Shown in pieces: positions 1 to 8,092 of a DNA stretch of 64,000 nt. Positions within the stretch are counted from its first letter, which is position 1. The number at the start of each line of letters is the position of its first letter. The notes under the pieces are model-generated. The model was not told the origin of the DNA and did no database searches. It saw nothing but the letters and a program-made list of their open reading frames with translations. A program made the translations under genes and the position numbers. The stretch comes from Tautonia plasticadhaerens. GTDB lineage: Bacteria > Planctomycetota > Planctomycetia > Isosphaerales > Isosphaeraceae. Where the stretch lies: assembly GCF_007752535.1 (NCBI RefSeq), contig NZ_CP036426.1, positions 4,340,001 to 4,404,000 on the forward strand. Direction: 5' to 3'.

Positions 1-1080
1 TCGGTGCCGCAGGAATCGAACCTGCTGAAGCAACTCGTGACCGACCACTGGGCCGACCTCTACGACATCGAGGGCGAGGGGGACATCGCCAAGCTGCGGC
101 GGCGGAACCTGCTGCGGGAGTTCGCCGAGTATTCGGACGTGGAACTCATGGCGGCGATCCGGCAGCGGCAGGCCGAGGGCGAGGCGTCGACCGGCGAGGA
201 CGTGACCGACCTGAAGACCCCCGAGTGGGAGGTCTTCATCGACCCCGACCATGCCCAGCGGACCCGGGACTTCCGGCTGCGGGCGGTGCCGGCCCCCCGG
301 CGGTTCGCCCGCTCCTTCGAGCAGGTCGTGCTGGTCGAGCGGGTGCGGGAGGTGCGGGCGCTGATCGGGTTCACCCGGATCGAGTCGCCGGGGGACTACG
401 AGGACCCGGCCGAGTTCCCCGAGGCCCAGCGGATGCGGATCGCCCGGGGCAGGCCGTCGTGGGTGCCGGCCAACGAGGTCCGGGGCGAGGGCCTCTTCTT
501 CCGCTTCGCCGAGTCCGAGATCGCCTCCTGGCTGGCCCGGGAGAAGCGGCTCAACCTGGAGTTCTTCGCCTCCCACAAGCAGTGGCGAGCCGACCGGGGC
601 TTGCAGCCGCCCGAAGACTTCTATCCCGGATTGAGGTTCGTCCTGCTGCACTCGTTCGCCCACGCCCTGATCCGGCAGTTGTCGCTGGAGTGCGGCTACA
701 CGGCGGCCTCGCTCCGGGAGCGGATTTACTCCCGTAATCCGGGCACGGACCGGCCCGAGATGGCCGGGGTGCTGATCTACACGGCGGCCCCGGACAGCGA
801 AGGCACGCTCGGCGGTCTGGTGTCACTGGGGGAGCCGGCGGTCCTTGAGCGGCACCTGACCCAGGCGATGGACTCGATGCGGCTCTGCTCCAGCGACCCG
901 CTGTGTGCCGAGCACCACCCGGGCAAGGAGGGGACCTCGCTGCACGGGGCCTCGTGCCACGCCTGCCTGTTCGCCCCGGAGACCTCGTGCGAGCGGGGGA
1001 ACAAGTATCTCGACCGGACCGTCCTGGTGCCGACGGTGGACCGGGAAGAGTATGCGTTCTTCCGTGACCTGGACGCCTGA
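1..1080 (+). CDS. drmB: DISARM protein DrmB (DUF1998), 5' end cut by window edge
   Basis: This is the C-terminal part of DrmB, a core protein of the DISARM phage-defence system, where DrmA (helicase) and DrmB act together on incoming phage DNA. The frame is open through the left edge, so the real start lies outside; the GTG at 4 is only an internal codon. Counting from it, residues 214-232 hold the family signature around LHSFAHALIRQLS. The C-terminal DUF1998 cysteine cluster is complete: Cys295, Cys301, Cys318, Cys321 and Cys329 (C-x5-C, then C-x2-C-x7-C), probably binding zinc. The stop lies 2 nt before drmC, so the two are co-transcribed. Family DrmB proteins are usually longer than the 358 residues seen. 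DISARM assignment rests on DUF1998 plus the DrmC neighbour; the helicase and methylase genes would lie to the left. Confidence 0.85.
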   Translation, partial: SVPQESNLLKQLVTDHWADLYDIEGEGDIAKLRRRNLLREFAEYSDVELMAAIRQRQAEGEASTGEDVTDLKTPEWEVFIDPDHAQRTRDFRLRAVPAPRRFARSFEQVVLVERVREVRALIGFTRIESPGDYEDPAEFPEAQRMRIARGRPSWVPANEVRGEGLFFRFAESEIASWLAREKRLNLEFFASHKQWRADRGLQPPEDFYPGLRFVLLHSFAHALIRQLSLECGYTAASLRERIYSRNPGTDRPEMAGVLIYTAAPDSEGTLGGLVSLGEPAVLERHLTQAMDSMRLCSSDPLCAEHHPGKEGTSLHGASCHACLFAPETSCERGNKYLDRTVLVPTVDREEYAFFRDLDA

Positions 1081-1082
1081 CG

Positions 1083-1874
1083 ATGGACCCCACCCGCCCG
1101 ATCCTCGACGCCGTTGCGGGGCTCGCACTGGGCCTGCCGGTTGAGGTCGTCGAGCGGGTGGCCGGGGTCATCTCGGCGTGCGACCCGGGCGAGATTCGTC
1201 GACGGGTGGCCGATGCCGTGCCCCATGCCCACCACCGGGGCCTGGCCCTGCGGTTCGTGGACGGTTGGCTGGCCGGGTCGCCGGGCGTCTCGCCGGCCGA
1301 GGTCGCCATCGCCCTGCGGACGGCGGCCCACCTGGGGCGGCAGCGGGGGCGGGAGCCGTCGGTGGAGATGGCCTGGACCGGTCCGCACGTCGAGGCGGTC
1401 CCCTACCGCCACACGGAGCAGGCGATCCTCCAGGTGCTCGACTCGGCCCGCACCCGGCTGCTGCTGGTCAGCTACGCCGTCTACGCGATCGGCAACGTCC
1501 GGGATGCGGTCGTGCGGGCGGCCCGGCGTAGGGTCGAGATCGGGGTCGTCGTCGAGACCCCGGACCGGATCGAAGGGCACGGGACCTACGACACGCTGGG
1601 GGCGCTGGGCGCGGAGGTCGCCGGCTGCTCGATGGTCTATTGCTGGCCGATCGAGCGGCGGCTGCGGGACGACATTGGCAGGCCGGGCTCCCTGCACGTC
1701 AAGTGCGCCGTCGCCGACGGCCGCTGGCTGTTCCTGTCCTCGGCGAACCTGACCGAGTACGCCTTCACGATTAACATGGAACTCGGGCTGCTCGTCACCG
1801 GGGGAAACCTGCCCGGCCAGGTCGAGGCCCACTTCGACCGGCTGATCGAGTCGGGTATCCTGGTGAAGGCGTAG
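1083..1874 (+). CDS. drmC: DISARM protein DrmC (phospholipase D fold)
   Basis: A 263-residue phospholipase D-superfamily protein, the usual third core gene of DISARM. A single HKD motif is visible at H205-x-K207-x4-D212, followed by SSANLTEYAF with Asn222, as in PLD nucleases and lipases. One motif per chain means the active site would form in a dimer. The N-terminal 90 residues are helical and lack a signal peptide, so the protein is cytoplasmic. The ATG at 1083 follows the drmB stop after 2 nt. In the DISARM literature DrmC is often dispensable for protection and its biochemical role is unsettled. Confidence in the fold is high; the DrmC name depends on the drmB neighbour. Confidence 0.85.
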   Translation: MDPTRPILDAVAGLALGLPVEVVERVAGVISACDPGEIRRRVADAVPHAHHRGLALRFVDGWLAGSPGVSPAEVAIALRTAAHLGRQRGREPSVEMAWTGPHVEAVPYRHTEQAILQVLDSARTRLLLVSYAVYAIGNVRDAVVRAARRRVEIGVVVETPDRIEGHGTYDTLGALGAEVAGCSMVYCWPIERRLRDDIGRPGSLHVKCAVADGRWLFLSSANLTEYAFTINMELGLLVTGGNLPGQVEAHFDRLIESGILVKA

Positions 1875-2098
1875 AGTCGGCCTGATGATAAGCGGAGCTT
1901 CCTGGAGTTCTCGGGAGACATCATCGAGCGGGTCGATGGGGTGTCCTACTCCGACCCGCTGACGGCGGCGATGAAGGCGCCGGGGATGACGTGAACCAGG
2001 GAATGATGCGTCTGTTCTGAACCGGGCGATCCGTTCCCGAACGTCCGTCCAGGACGGCATGAGTCCCAGGATGATCGTGGAGGAGCAAAGCAGGTCCG
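1875..2098 (+). other. Spacer with an orphan C-terminal reading frame
   Basis: After the drmC stop, an open frame from 1875 to the TGA at 1992-1994 encodes about 39 residues ending in YSDPLTAAMKAPGMT, with no ATG, GTG or TTG start near its beginning. The composition looks protein-like (LEFSGDIIERVDGV), so it may be the tail of a lost gene, but I do not recognise the family. The remaining 100 bp before the next gene contain nothing I can name. Confidence 0.3.
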
Positions 2099-3210
2099 AT
2101 GCCCATCTACGAGATTACCCCGTCGGCGATCCGCAAGCTCGGCGAGACGACGTTCGGCGCCGCCGGGATCAGGGAGCGGGCCGACTTGCAACGGTTGCTC
2201 CGCAGCAACATCGGGGTCGTCTCCCCGGACACCCTGGTCATCTCCGAGGAATTCGGCGAGTGGGAGGACTCCCGCCGCCGGATCGACCTGCTGGGGATCG
2301 AACGGGACGCCAACCTCGTCGTCATCGAACTGAAGCGGACCGAGGACGGCGGGCACATGGAGTTGCAGGCCATCCGCTATGCGGCGATGGTCTCGACCCT
2401 GACCTTCGGCAAGGTGGTCGATGTCTACGCCGACCACCTGCGCCGCATCGGCGAGCCGACCGACGCCCGGACCGCGCTGCTTGAGTTCCTCGGCTGGGAG
2501 GAGGAGGACGAGGACCTCTTCGCCCAGGATGTCCGCATCGTCCTGGCCTCGGCGGAATTCTCGAAGGAGTTGACCACCGCCGTCATCTGGCTCAACGACC
2601 ACGGCCTGGACATCCGGTGCGTCCGCATGAAGCCCTACGACGACAACGGTCGGCTGCTGGTCGATGTCCAGCAGGTGATCCCCCTGCCGGAGGCCGCCGC
2701 CTATCAAGTCCAGGTCCGGGAGAAGGAGCAGCGCGGCCGCCAGGAGCGGGCCGAGCGGTACGGGATCAGGAGGCGGTTCTGGCAGGGCCTCCTGGCCCGC
2801 GCCTCGGCGAAGACCCCCCTGCACGCCAACATCTCGCCGGGCGAGTTCAACTGGATCGGTGCGGGCTCCGGGATGCGCGGCCTGGGCTTCAACTACGTCA
2901 TCCGCCAGGAGGAGGGGACGGCCGAGTAGTACATCGACCGGGGCGCGGAGGAGGCCGAGGCGAAAAGCGTCTCTTCGATCGCCTGCTCGGGCAGAAGGAG
3001 GAGATCGAGCGGGCCTTCGGGGGCGAATTGTCCTGGCAGCGGCTCGACTCGAAGCGGGGCTGCCGGATCGCCCACATCGTCACCCTCGGCGGGTATCGGA
3101 GCGACGAATCGAGGTGGCCGGAAATCCAGGATGCCATGATCGACGGCATGGTCCGGCTGGAAAGGGCGTTGAAGCCCCAGATCGCCGCACTGAGGTCCGA
3201 TTTCGCCTGA
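2099..3210 (+). pseudogene. DUF4268 protein with PD-(D/E)XK nuclease-like N-terminus, broken by a stop and a frameshift
   Basis: The intact product would be about 370 residues. The N-terminal domain shows a PD-(D/E)XK pattern, Asp63 followed by Glu77-x-Lys79 in VVIELKR, resembling NucS/RecB-type nucleases. The C-terminal part is DUF4268. The frame from ATG 2099 meets a TAG at 2927-2929 where homologous DUF4268 proteins have an aromatic residue before YIDRG. A second lesion follows: the family continuation (EKRLFDRLLGQKEEIERAF) is only readable in another frame from about 2960, pointing to a one-base loss in the GCGAAAAGCG stretch, and this frame ends at 3210. The gene lies 225 bp downstream of drmC. 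A truncated nuclease-domain protein ending at 2929 might still be made. Family and lesions are read directly; a link to defence is inference. Confidence 0.75.
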
Positions 3211-3492
3211 CCCATGGGGCCGTCGGCCGCCGAGGGAGCGTGGATTCGTTCGCCACGATGCCCTCCGATGGAGAGATCGCCCCCGAAGCCGACGGACCTC
3301 TGGGACTCGGCGCTCAAGGCCCTCGAAGCGGGAAAGCTCTCCCGAGGTCAGCGTTGCCGACGGCGGCAGCCGGGACGGGACCGTCGGGGGCGCCCGCCGA
3401 GCCCCGGGACGGGCATGGGAGGGTATGACAGTTGCGGCCCAGGCCGCAGGACGGCCATCACCCGACCTCGACCATCGAAGAGGAGCGATCCC

Positions 3493-3684
3493 ATGGGCGT
3501 CGATCCGGTCGCCAAGAAGATGTCGGAAGCCAGCGAGGACGTGGGGCTCGCCCCGCCGAAGAAGGGCGAGACGTTCCGCTGCTCCGAGTACGGGATGGAG
3601 ATTCGCGTCACCGCCGACTGCCACTGCAAGGAGGGCGAGCACGTCCACTTCCACTGCTGCGGCAAGGAACTGGCCAAGGTCTGA
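3493..3684 (+). CDS. Small Cys-rich desulforedoxin-like protein
   Basis: A 63-residue protein starting at ATG 3493, preceded by GAGGAG at a suitable distance. The C-terminal two thirds resemble the desulforedoxin / desulfoferrodoxin N-terminal metal site: FRCSEYGMEIRVT, then DCHCKEG, then HCCGKEL. In the usual site the first half is C-x2-C-G; here the second cysteine is Tyr (C-S-E-Y-G), while an extra C-x-C occurs mid-chain and the closing CC-G is kept. A metal site built from a different cysteine set is therefore possible. No signal peptide or membrane segment is present. It stands alone between a pseudogene and an opposite-strand methyltransferase, so context does not help. Function unknown. 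Confidence 0.6.
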   Translation: MGVDPVAKKMSEASEDVGLAPPKKGETFRCSEYGMEIRVTADCHCKEGEHVHFHCCGKELAKV

Positions 3685-3850
3685 GGGCCGGTGGCATCCG
3701 CCCCGCTACGCCGGGCAATCTCGCTCGAACTCCATGCCCGATGCCCCGGTATCTCCCGAGTGGGAACGATCGGGCGCAAGCTCGAACGGTGAGCCGGGCC
3801 ATCGCCGAGTGCCGTCGAGGTCGGAGCGACGACCCGCCCCGACCCGACGG

Positions 3851-4888
3851 TCACACCGGCTCCCCCTCGATGACGCTCACCTCGACCGCCGTCGGCACGA
3901 TCCGCCTCAGCCGGAAGCCGCCAGCCTCCAGGAGCCCCTGGAACTCTTCCTCGGTCCGCTCGACCCCGCCGTGGACCACCAGCATCGTCAGGTCCATCAG
4001 CTTGCCGAACTGCGGGGCGTTGCCCGGCTCGATCACTCGCTCCACGACCAGCAGCCGACCCGATTCGCCCATCGCCCGCCGGACGTTCCGGAGGATCATG
4101 ACGGCCCGCTGGTCGTCCCAGTTGTGCAGGATGTGCCGCAGCAGGTAGGCGTTGGCCCCGCCGGGCACCGATTCCAGGAAGTCGCCGCCGACCACCCGGC
4201 ATCGGCCCCCGAGCCCGGCCCCCTCGATCGCCTCGCCAGCCCGCTCGACCACCCCCGGCAGGTCGAACAGCAGGCCCCGCATCTCCGGGTCGCGCCCCAG
4301 GACCCGGGCCAGGGTGCCGCCGTTTCCCCCGCCGATGTCGGCCAGGACTTGGATGCCGGCGAAGTCGTAGACCTCCAGCATGGCCAGCGTCTTCCGGTCG
4401 TTCAGGGCCGTCATGGCGTCGTCGAAGGTCCGGGCCTCCTCCGGGTGCCCGGTGAGGTACTCGAAGTAGGTCTGGCCACTCAGGCGCTCGAAGGCCGGCT
4501 CGCCCGTGCGGATGCTGCCGATCAGGTCACCCAAGGCCCGGTAGAACGCCCCGCCCATCATCCGGGCCGTGGCCCGCTGCGAGCCGGGCACGTCGGACCG
4601 CATCAGGTCGGCCATCGGGGTCAGGCTGAACCGGTGGTCCTCCCCCTCGGCGAAGACCCCCAGGCTGGCCAGGGCACGCATCAGGCGGCAGAGGGACCGG
4701 GGGTGCGTGCCTGTTGCATCGGCAAGCTCCTCGACGCTGCGGGGGCCATCGGCCAGGAGGTCGGCGAGTCTGAGTTCGGCGGCGACGTGGATGGCCTGGG
4801 AGGCGAAGTAGCCGGTGATCAGCCGGGAGAGTTGGTCCCCGGGTGTGGGCTCAGACTCGTGCGTCGGCTTCTGGGAGTCTTCAGGCAT
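3851..4888 (-). CDS. Class I SAM-dependent O-methyltransferase (COMT-like, two-domain)
   Basis: A 345-residue member of the acetylserotonin / caffeate O-methyltransferase-like family. Residues 20-110 form the winged-helix dimerisation domain (ASQAIHVAAELRLADLL, then the LCRLMRAL helix). The SAM-binding loop is ADIGGGNGGTL at about 183-193, and His255 in HILHNWDD aligns with the catalytic base of the family. Start is the ATG at 4888. The acceptor substrate cannot be deduced. The DUF2325 gene upstream on the same strand ends 63 bp away, so co-transcription is possible. A paralogue with the same architecture lies at 10084-11118. Confidence 0.85.
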   Translation of the reverse strand: MPEDSQKPTHESEPTPGDQLSRLITGYFASQAIHVAAELRLADLLADGPRSVEELADATGTHPRSLCRLMRALASLGVFAEGEDHRFSLTPMADLMRSDVPGSQRATARMMGGAFYRALGDLIGSIRTGEPAFERLSGQTYFEYLTGHPEEARTFDDAMTALNDRKTLAMLEVYDFAGIQVLADIGGGNGGTLARVLGRDPEMRGLLFDLPGVVERAGEAIEGAGLGGRCRVVGGDFLESVPGGANAYLLRHILHNWDDQRAVMILRNVRRAMGESGRLLVVERVIEPGNAPQFGKLMDLTMLVVHGGVERTEEEFQGLLEAGGFRLRRIVPTAVEVSVIEGEPV

Positions 4889-4951
4889 GGGGCTCGCGTG
4901 CTGGAGATGATCGGGGCCGGTCCGTCAGTGATCGAAGTCCCAAATCTCTCA

Positions 4952-6466
4952 TCACCCTCCACTCAGGCGCTCGCCGCACTGGTCGATGATCTGGGCGGCG
5001 ACCTGATTCGGGCTGTATCCGCCCGGCAGTCTGACCAGGGGCTTGCCGTGCAGGTCGCAGTACCGCCTCACCTCACCGAAGGCGTGGCTCGACCAGCGGA
5101 TCGCCAGCAGCACCAGGGCCACCTCAGGGCGGGCGATGGCCGGCTCGAAGGTCGAGACCGCCTGGTGCTCCTTCGTCTCGACCCAGATCAACTCCCCCAG
5201 ACCCAGGGCGTCTCTCAGCGCTTCCCGGGCCTCCGGGCGGCACATCCCGCCGATCAGCACGACGCTCCGACCTCCCAACAGCCGGCGGGCCTCCAGGACC
5301 TCGGCAGTCGGCTCGGGGGCGACCGGCTCCACCGTGGGGGACGGGCGGGATGCCAGGTAGCGGTCGATCTCCCGCAGGACCAGGCGGAAACCCTCCGGCA
5401 AGTCGTCCCGGTCGGGCAGGTCGTCGACCACCGGCAGCAGCAGGTCCCGGAGGTCCTTGCTGCTGGGCGGCAGCCCCTCGGCGACCATCTCGTCCACGCT
5501 GCTGACGACCGCCTGCCAGTCCTGGTCGGCATCGCCATTCCGCCGGATGGCCTCCAGGTGCCGTCGGAGTCGCTCGATCCGGGGGCGATGCCTCAGCGCT
5601 TGCGGGTCGCCCCCGCCCTGGGCCTCGATGCGGGCCAGCAGGTCGGGCCAGCGGGCGGGGTCGGCCAGGTCGTCTGCCCGCAGGTGCCGCTTGATGAAGA
5701 CCCGGTGCCGGGCGGCGGCATCCCGGACCCATTCGTAGGCCGCCAACTGGTCCGGGTCGTCGGGGGCCTGGAGGCGTTGGAGGGCCGACCGCACCGCCGA
5801 CTGGGCCTCGGCGACGAGGTGCAACGAACGCTCGATGGCCCCCCGGCGGTCCCGGGAGCCCGCCGCCAGTGCCGATGCTTCTGCGAGCGTCTCGATGGAG
5901 CCGCCCAGGTCGTCGAGCAGGGCGATGTCCGGGGTTGGTGAGGAGTCCCCGGCTTCCATGAAGTAGAAGGCGTCGGCGAAGCGGTCGGCCCACTCGGCGA
6001 CCTCCGGGTCTTCCGGTGTCTTCTCGCCTTTGGGATCGTCCCCGTCTCGAACTCGTCGCAGGCGGTCCGCCGCCAGGAGAGCCGCCTCGGCCTTGAGCCG
6101 GCAGCGGGCCTCGATCTCGCCGAGGACGGGGCCTTCGTCCAAGGCCGAGGAGATGGCCTCCCCGGATGGCGGATGGCGCTCCACGATTGCCCGGCGTGAT
6201 TGTCCCAGCGTCAGTTCGTGGAGCGGCTCGGGCTCATCGGGGCGTTCGGATAGGACGGCTGGGGCCTCATCGGCATCCGGGAATGCTGGGGCCGGGTTAG
6301 GGTGGGAGCCCTCTGCCGGGACGGCCCCGGGGGGAGGCTCCTCGGTCGACGCCAGGATCGCCTGGGCCAGGGCTCGCAGGTCGGCGCGGAGTTCGGCGTC
6401 CTCGGCGGCGAGGGCCAAGAGGTGCCGGGCCTCGGCCTCGATGATCTTCATCTCCCAGCCCGGCAT
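4952..6466 (-). CDS. DUF2325 domain protein with long helical N-terminal region
   Basis: A 504-residue protein. The C-terminal ~110 residues are DUF2325: VVLIGGMCRPEAR, a central ALVLLAIRWSSHA strand, and the closing PLVRLPGGYSPNQVAAQI. The preceding ~380 residues are Ala/Leu/Arg/Glu-rich and probably helical, with a Pro-rich linker near residues 45-75; I recognise no catalytic motif there. The ATG at 6466 is chosen because GGAGG lies just upstream; the open frame continues to about 7441 but only as shadow of the opposite-strand serpin gene. DUF2325 looks like a small nucleotide-binding-type fold of unknown role. It is divergent from the serpin gene across a 189-bp spacer. Confidence 0.7.
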   Translation of the reverse strand: MPGWEMKIIEAEARHLLALAAEDAELRADLRALAQAILASTEEPPPGAVPAEGSHPNPAPAFPDADEAPAVLSERPDEPEPLHELTLGQSRRAIVERHPPSGEAISSALDEGPVLGEIEARCRLKAEAALLAADRLRRVRDGDDPKGEKTPEDPEVAEWADRFADAFYFMEAGDSSPTPDIALLDDLGGSIETLAEASALAAGSRDRRGAIERSLHLVAEAQSAVRSALQRLQAPDDPDQLAAYEWVRDAAARHRVFIKRHLRADDLADPARWPDLLARIEAQGGGDPQALRHRPRIERLRRHLEAIRRNGDADQDWQAVVSSVDEMVAEGLPPSSKDLRDLLLPVVDDLPDRDDLPEGFRLVLREIDRYLASRPSPTVEPVAPEPTAEVLEARRLLGGRSVVLIGGMCRPEAREALRDALGLGELIWVETKEHQAVSTFEPAIARPEVALVLLAIRWSSHAFGEVRRYCDLHGKPLVRLPGGYSPNQVAAQIIDQCGERLSGG

Positions 6467-6655
6467 CGTTCCCTCCGGACCCCAGGGCCGGCATGAGGAT
6501 CGGGGATGGTGCCCCGGCCCCCGCAGACGAGGCGGGACATCCGTGAGACCGCCCGTCGTCGAGCATAGCCCTGCGGTTTGACGACGGGAACGGGGGCGGG
6601 GACAATCGGCCCGTGGGGCGGATGCCCGGGGGCCCGGCTTCGGAGGAGGACCACC

Positions 6656-7975
6656 ATGCCAACTTCTCATTCCAGCGATGCGTCCCATCGGGGGCCGATC
6701 CCCGTCGCCCGGCTGGCCCTGGTCCTCCTGGCCGGGCTCCTCGGGGCACTCCCGGGTTGCGCCCCGAGCGGGTCCATCGAGGCCAGCCAGGAGCCAGAGC
6801 AGCACCGAGGAGGAGGGGACGTGGCCATGAACGCCGATGTCCGCGCCGTCGTCGAGGGCAACACCCGCTTCGCCCTGGACCTCTACGCCCGGCTGGGGTC
6901 GGATCGGGACGACAACCTCTTCTTCTCGCCCGGAAGCCTCTCCACCGCCCTGGCGATGACCTACGCCGGGGCCGGGGGCCAGACCGCCGGGCAGATGGCC
7001 GAGGTGCTCCACTTCCGCCTCCCACCGGAGAAGCTCCATCCGGCCTTCGCCGCCCTGCAAGCGACCTGGGACGCCGATGCGGAGGGGGCCGGCTTCCGGC
7101 TGAGCGTGGCCAATCGGCTCTGGGGCCAGCGGGACTTCGACTTCCGGGACCGCTTCCTCGCCAGGACCCGGGAGCACTACGGGGCGGAACTGGCCCGGGT
7201 CGATTTCGCCCGGCAGGCCGAGCCGGCACGTCAGCAGATCAACGCCTGGGTCGAGGAGCAGACCGACGGCAAGATCGCCGACCTGATCCCGCCCGGCGTG
7301 CTGGACGCCATGACCCGGCTGGTCCTGACCAACGCCGTCTACTTCAAGGGCGACTGGGCCGATCCGTTCCGCAAGGAGGCCACCCAGGACGCCCCCTTCC
7401 ATGTCTCGGCCGGCCGGCAGGTCGAGGTGCCGCTGATGCACCGGCAGGGCGACTACCGCTACTGGGCTGGCGACGGCCTCAAGGCGCTGGAACTGCCCTA
7501 CGGCGAGGGCGACCTGGCGATGGTGGTCCTGCTGACCGACGACATCGAAGGGCTGCCGGGCCTCGAAGGACGCCTGACCGCCGACGACCTGTCCCGCTGG
7601 CTCTCAGGGCTACGGGAGCGGGAGGTCCGGGTCTCCCTGCCCCGCTTCACGTTGGCCTCGCAGTTCCAGCTTGCCGAGGTGCTGGGGGCGATGGGCATGC
7701 CCCGGGCCTTCATGCCCGGCGAGGCCGACTTCTCGGGCATGAGCAGCGAGGAGGAACTGTACCTGTCGGCGGTCGTCCACAAGGCATTCGTCGATGTCAA
7801 CGAGGAGGGGACGGAGGCCGCCGCCGCCACGGGGGTCGCCGTGGGCGCGACCTCGTTCCGGGTCCCGGAGGAGCCGGCGGTGTTCCGGGCCGACCACCCG
7901 TTCCTCTTCCTGATCCGGGACAACCGGACCGGGAGCCTCCTGTTCCTGGGCCGGTTGGCGAATCCGGAGGTCTGA
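6656..7975 (+). CDS. Serpin-family protease inhibitor, predicted lipoprotein
   Basis: A 439-residue serpin with a lipoprotein signal: hydrophobic segment 18-31 and lipobox ALPGC with Cys35, so it would sit on a cell membrane facing outwards. Serpin landmarks follow in order: NLFFSPGSLSTALAMTYAGA, TNAVYFKGDWADPF, and the C-terminal ADHPFLFLIRDNRTGSLLFLGRL. The reactive-centre hinge is EEGTEAAAAT, matching inhibitory serpins (small residues at P12-P9). Counting from P15 Gly places P1-P1' at Thr-Ser, so target specificity is not obvious. ATG 6656 is preceded by GGAGGAGG. The gene is monocistronic between a divergent DUF2325 gene and a glycosidase-like gene 117 bp downstream. The protease it inhibits is unknown. 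Confidence 0.92.
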   Translation: MPTSHSSDASHRGPIPVARLALVLLAGLLGALPGCAPSGSIEASQEPEQHRGGGDVAMNADVRAVVEGNTRFALDLYARLGSDRDDNLFFSPGSLSTALAMTYAGAGGQTAGQMAEVLHFRLPPEKLHPAFAALQATWDADAEGAGFRLSVANRLWGQRDFDFRDRFLARTREHYGAELARVDFARQAEPARQQINAWVEEQTDGKIADLIPPGVLDAMTRLVLTNAVYFKGDWADPFRKEATQDAPFHVSAGRQVEVPLMHRQGDYRYWAGDGLKALELPYGEGDLAMVVLLTDDIEGLPGLEGRLTADDLSRWLSGLREREVRVSLPRFTLASQFQLAEVLGAMGMPRAFMPGEADFSGMSSEEELYLSAVVHKAFVDVNEEGTEAAAATGVAVGATSFRVPEEPAVFRADHPFLFLIRDNRTGSLLFLGRLANPEV

Positions 7976-8092
7976 TCGGCCCTTCGAGAGGGTGGTCGGC
8001 CTTCTGGAGGGAATTCGAATTCGAGGCCGGGTCCGCTGGAGCCACCCGGACCGAATGGCGCCGACTTGAATTCCCCACCGAGGCACACCTCC

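Noticed and set aside
3425-5941. Very long plus-strand open frame opposite the O-methyltransferase and DUF2325 genes
   Set aside because: It is the complement of two genes with clear family motifs and its own product is low-complexity Gly/Arg/Pro/His sequence; long antisense frames are expected at this GC content.
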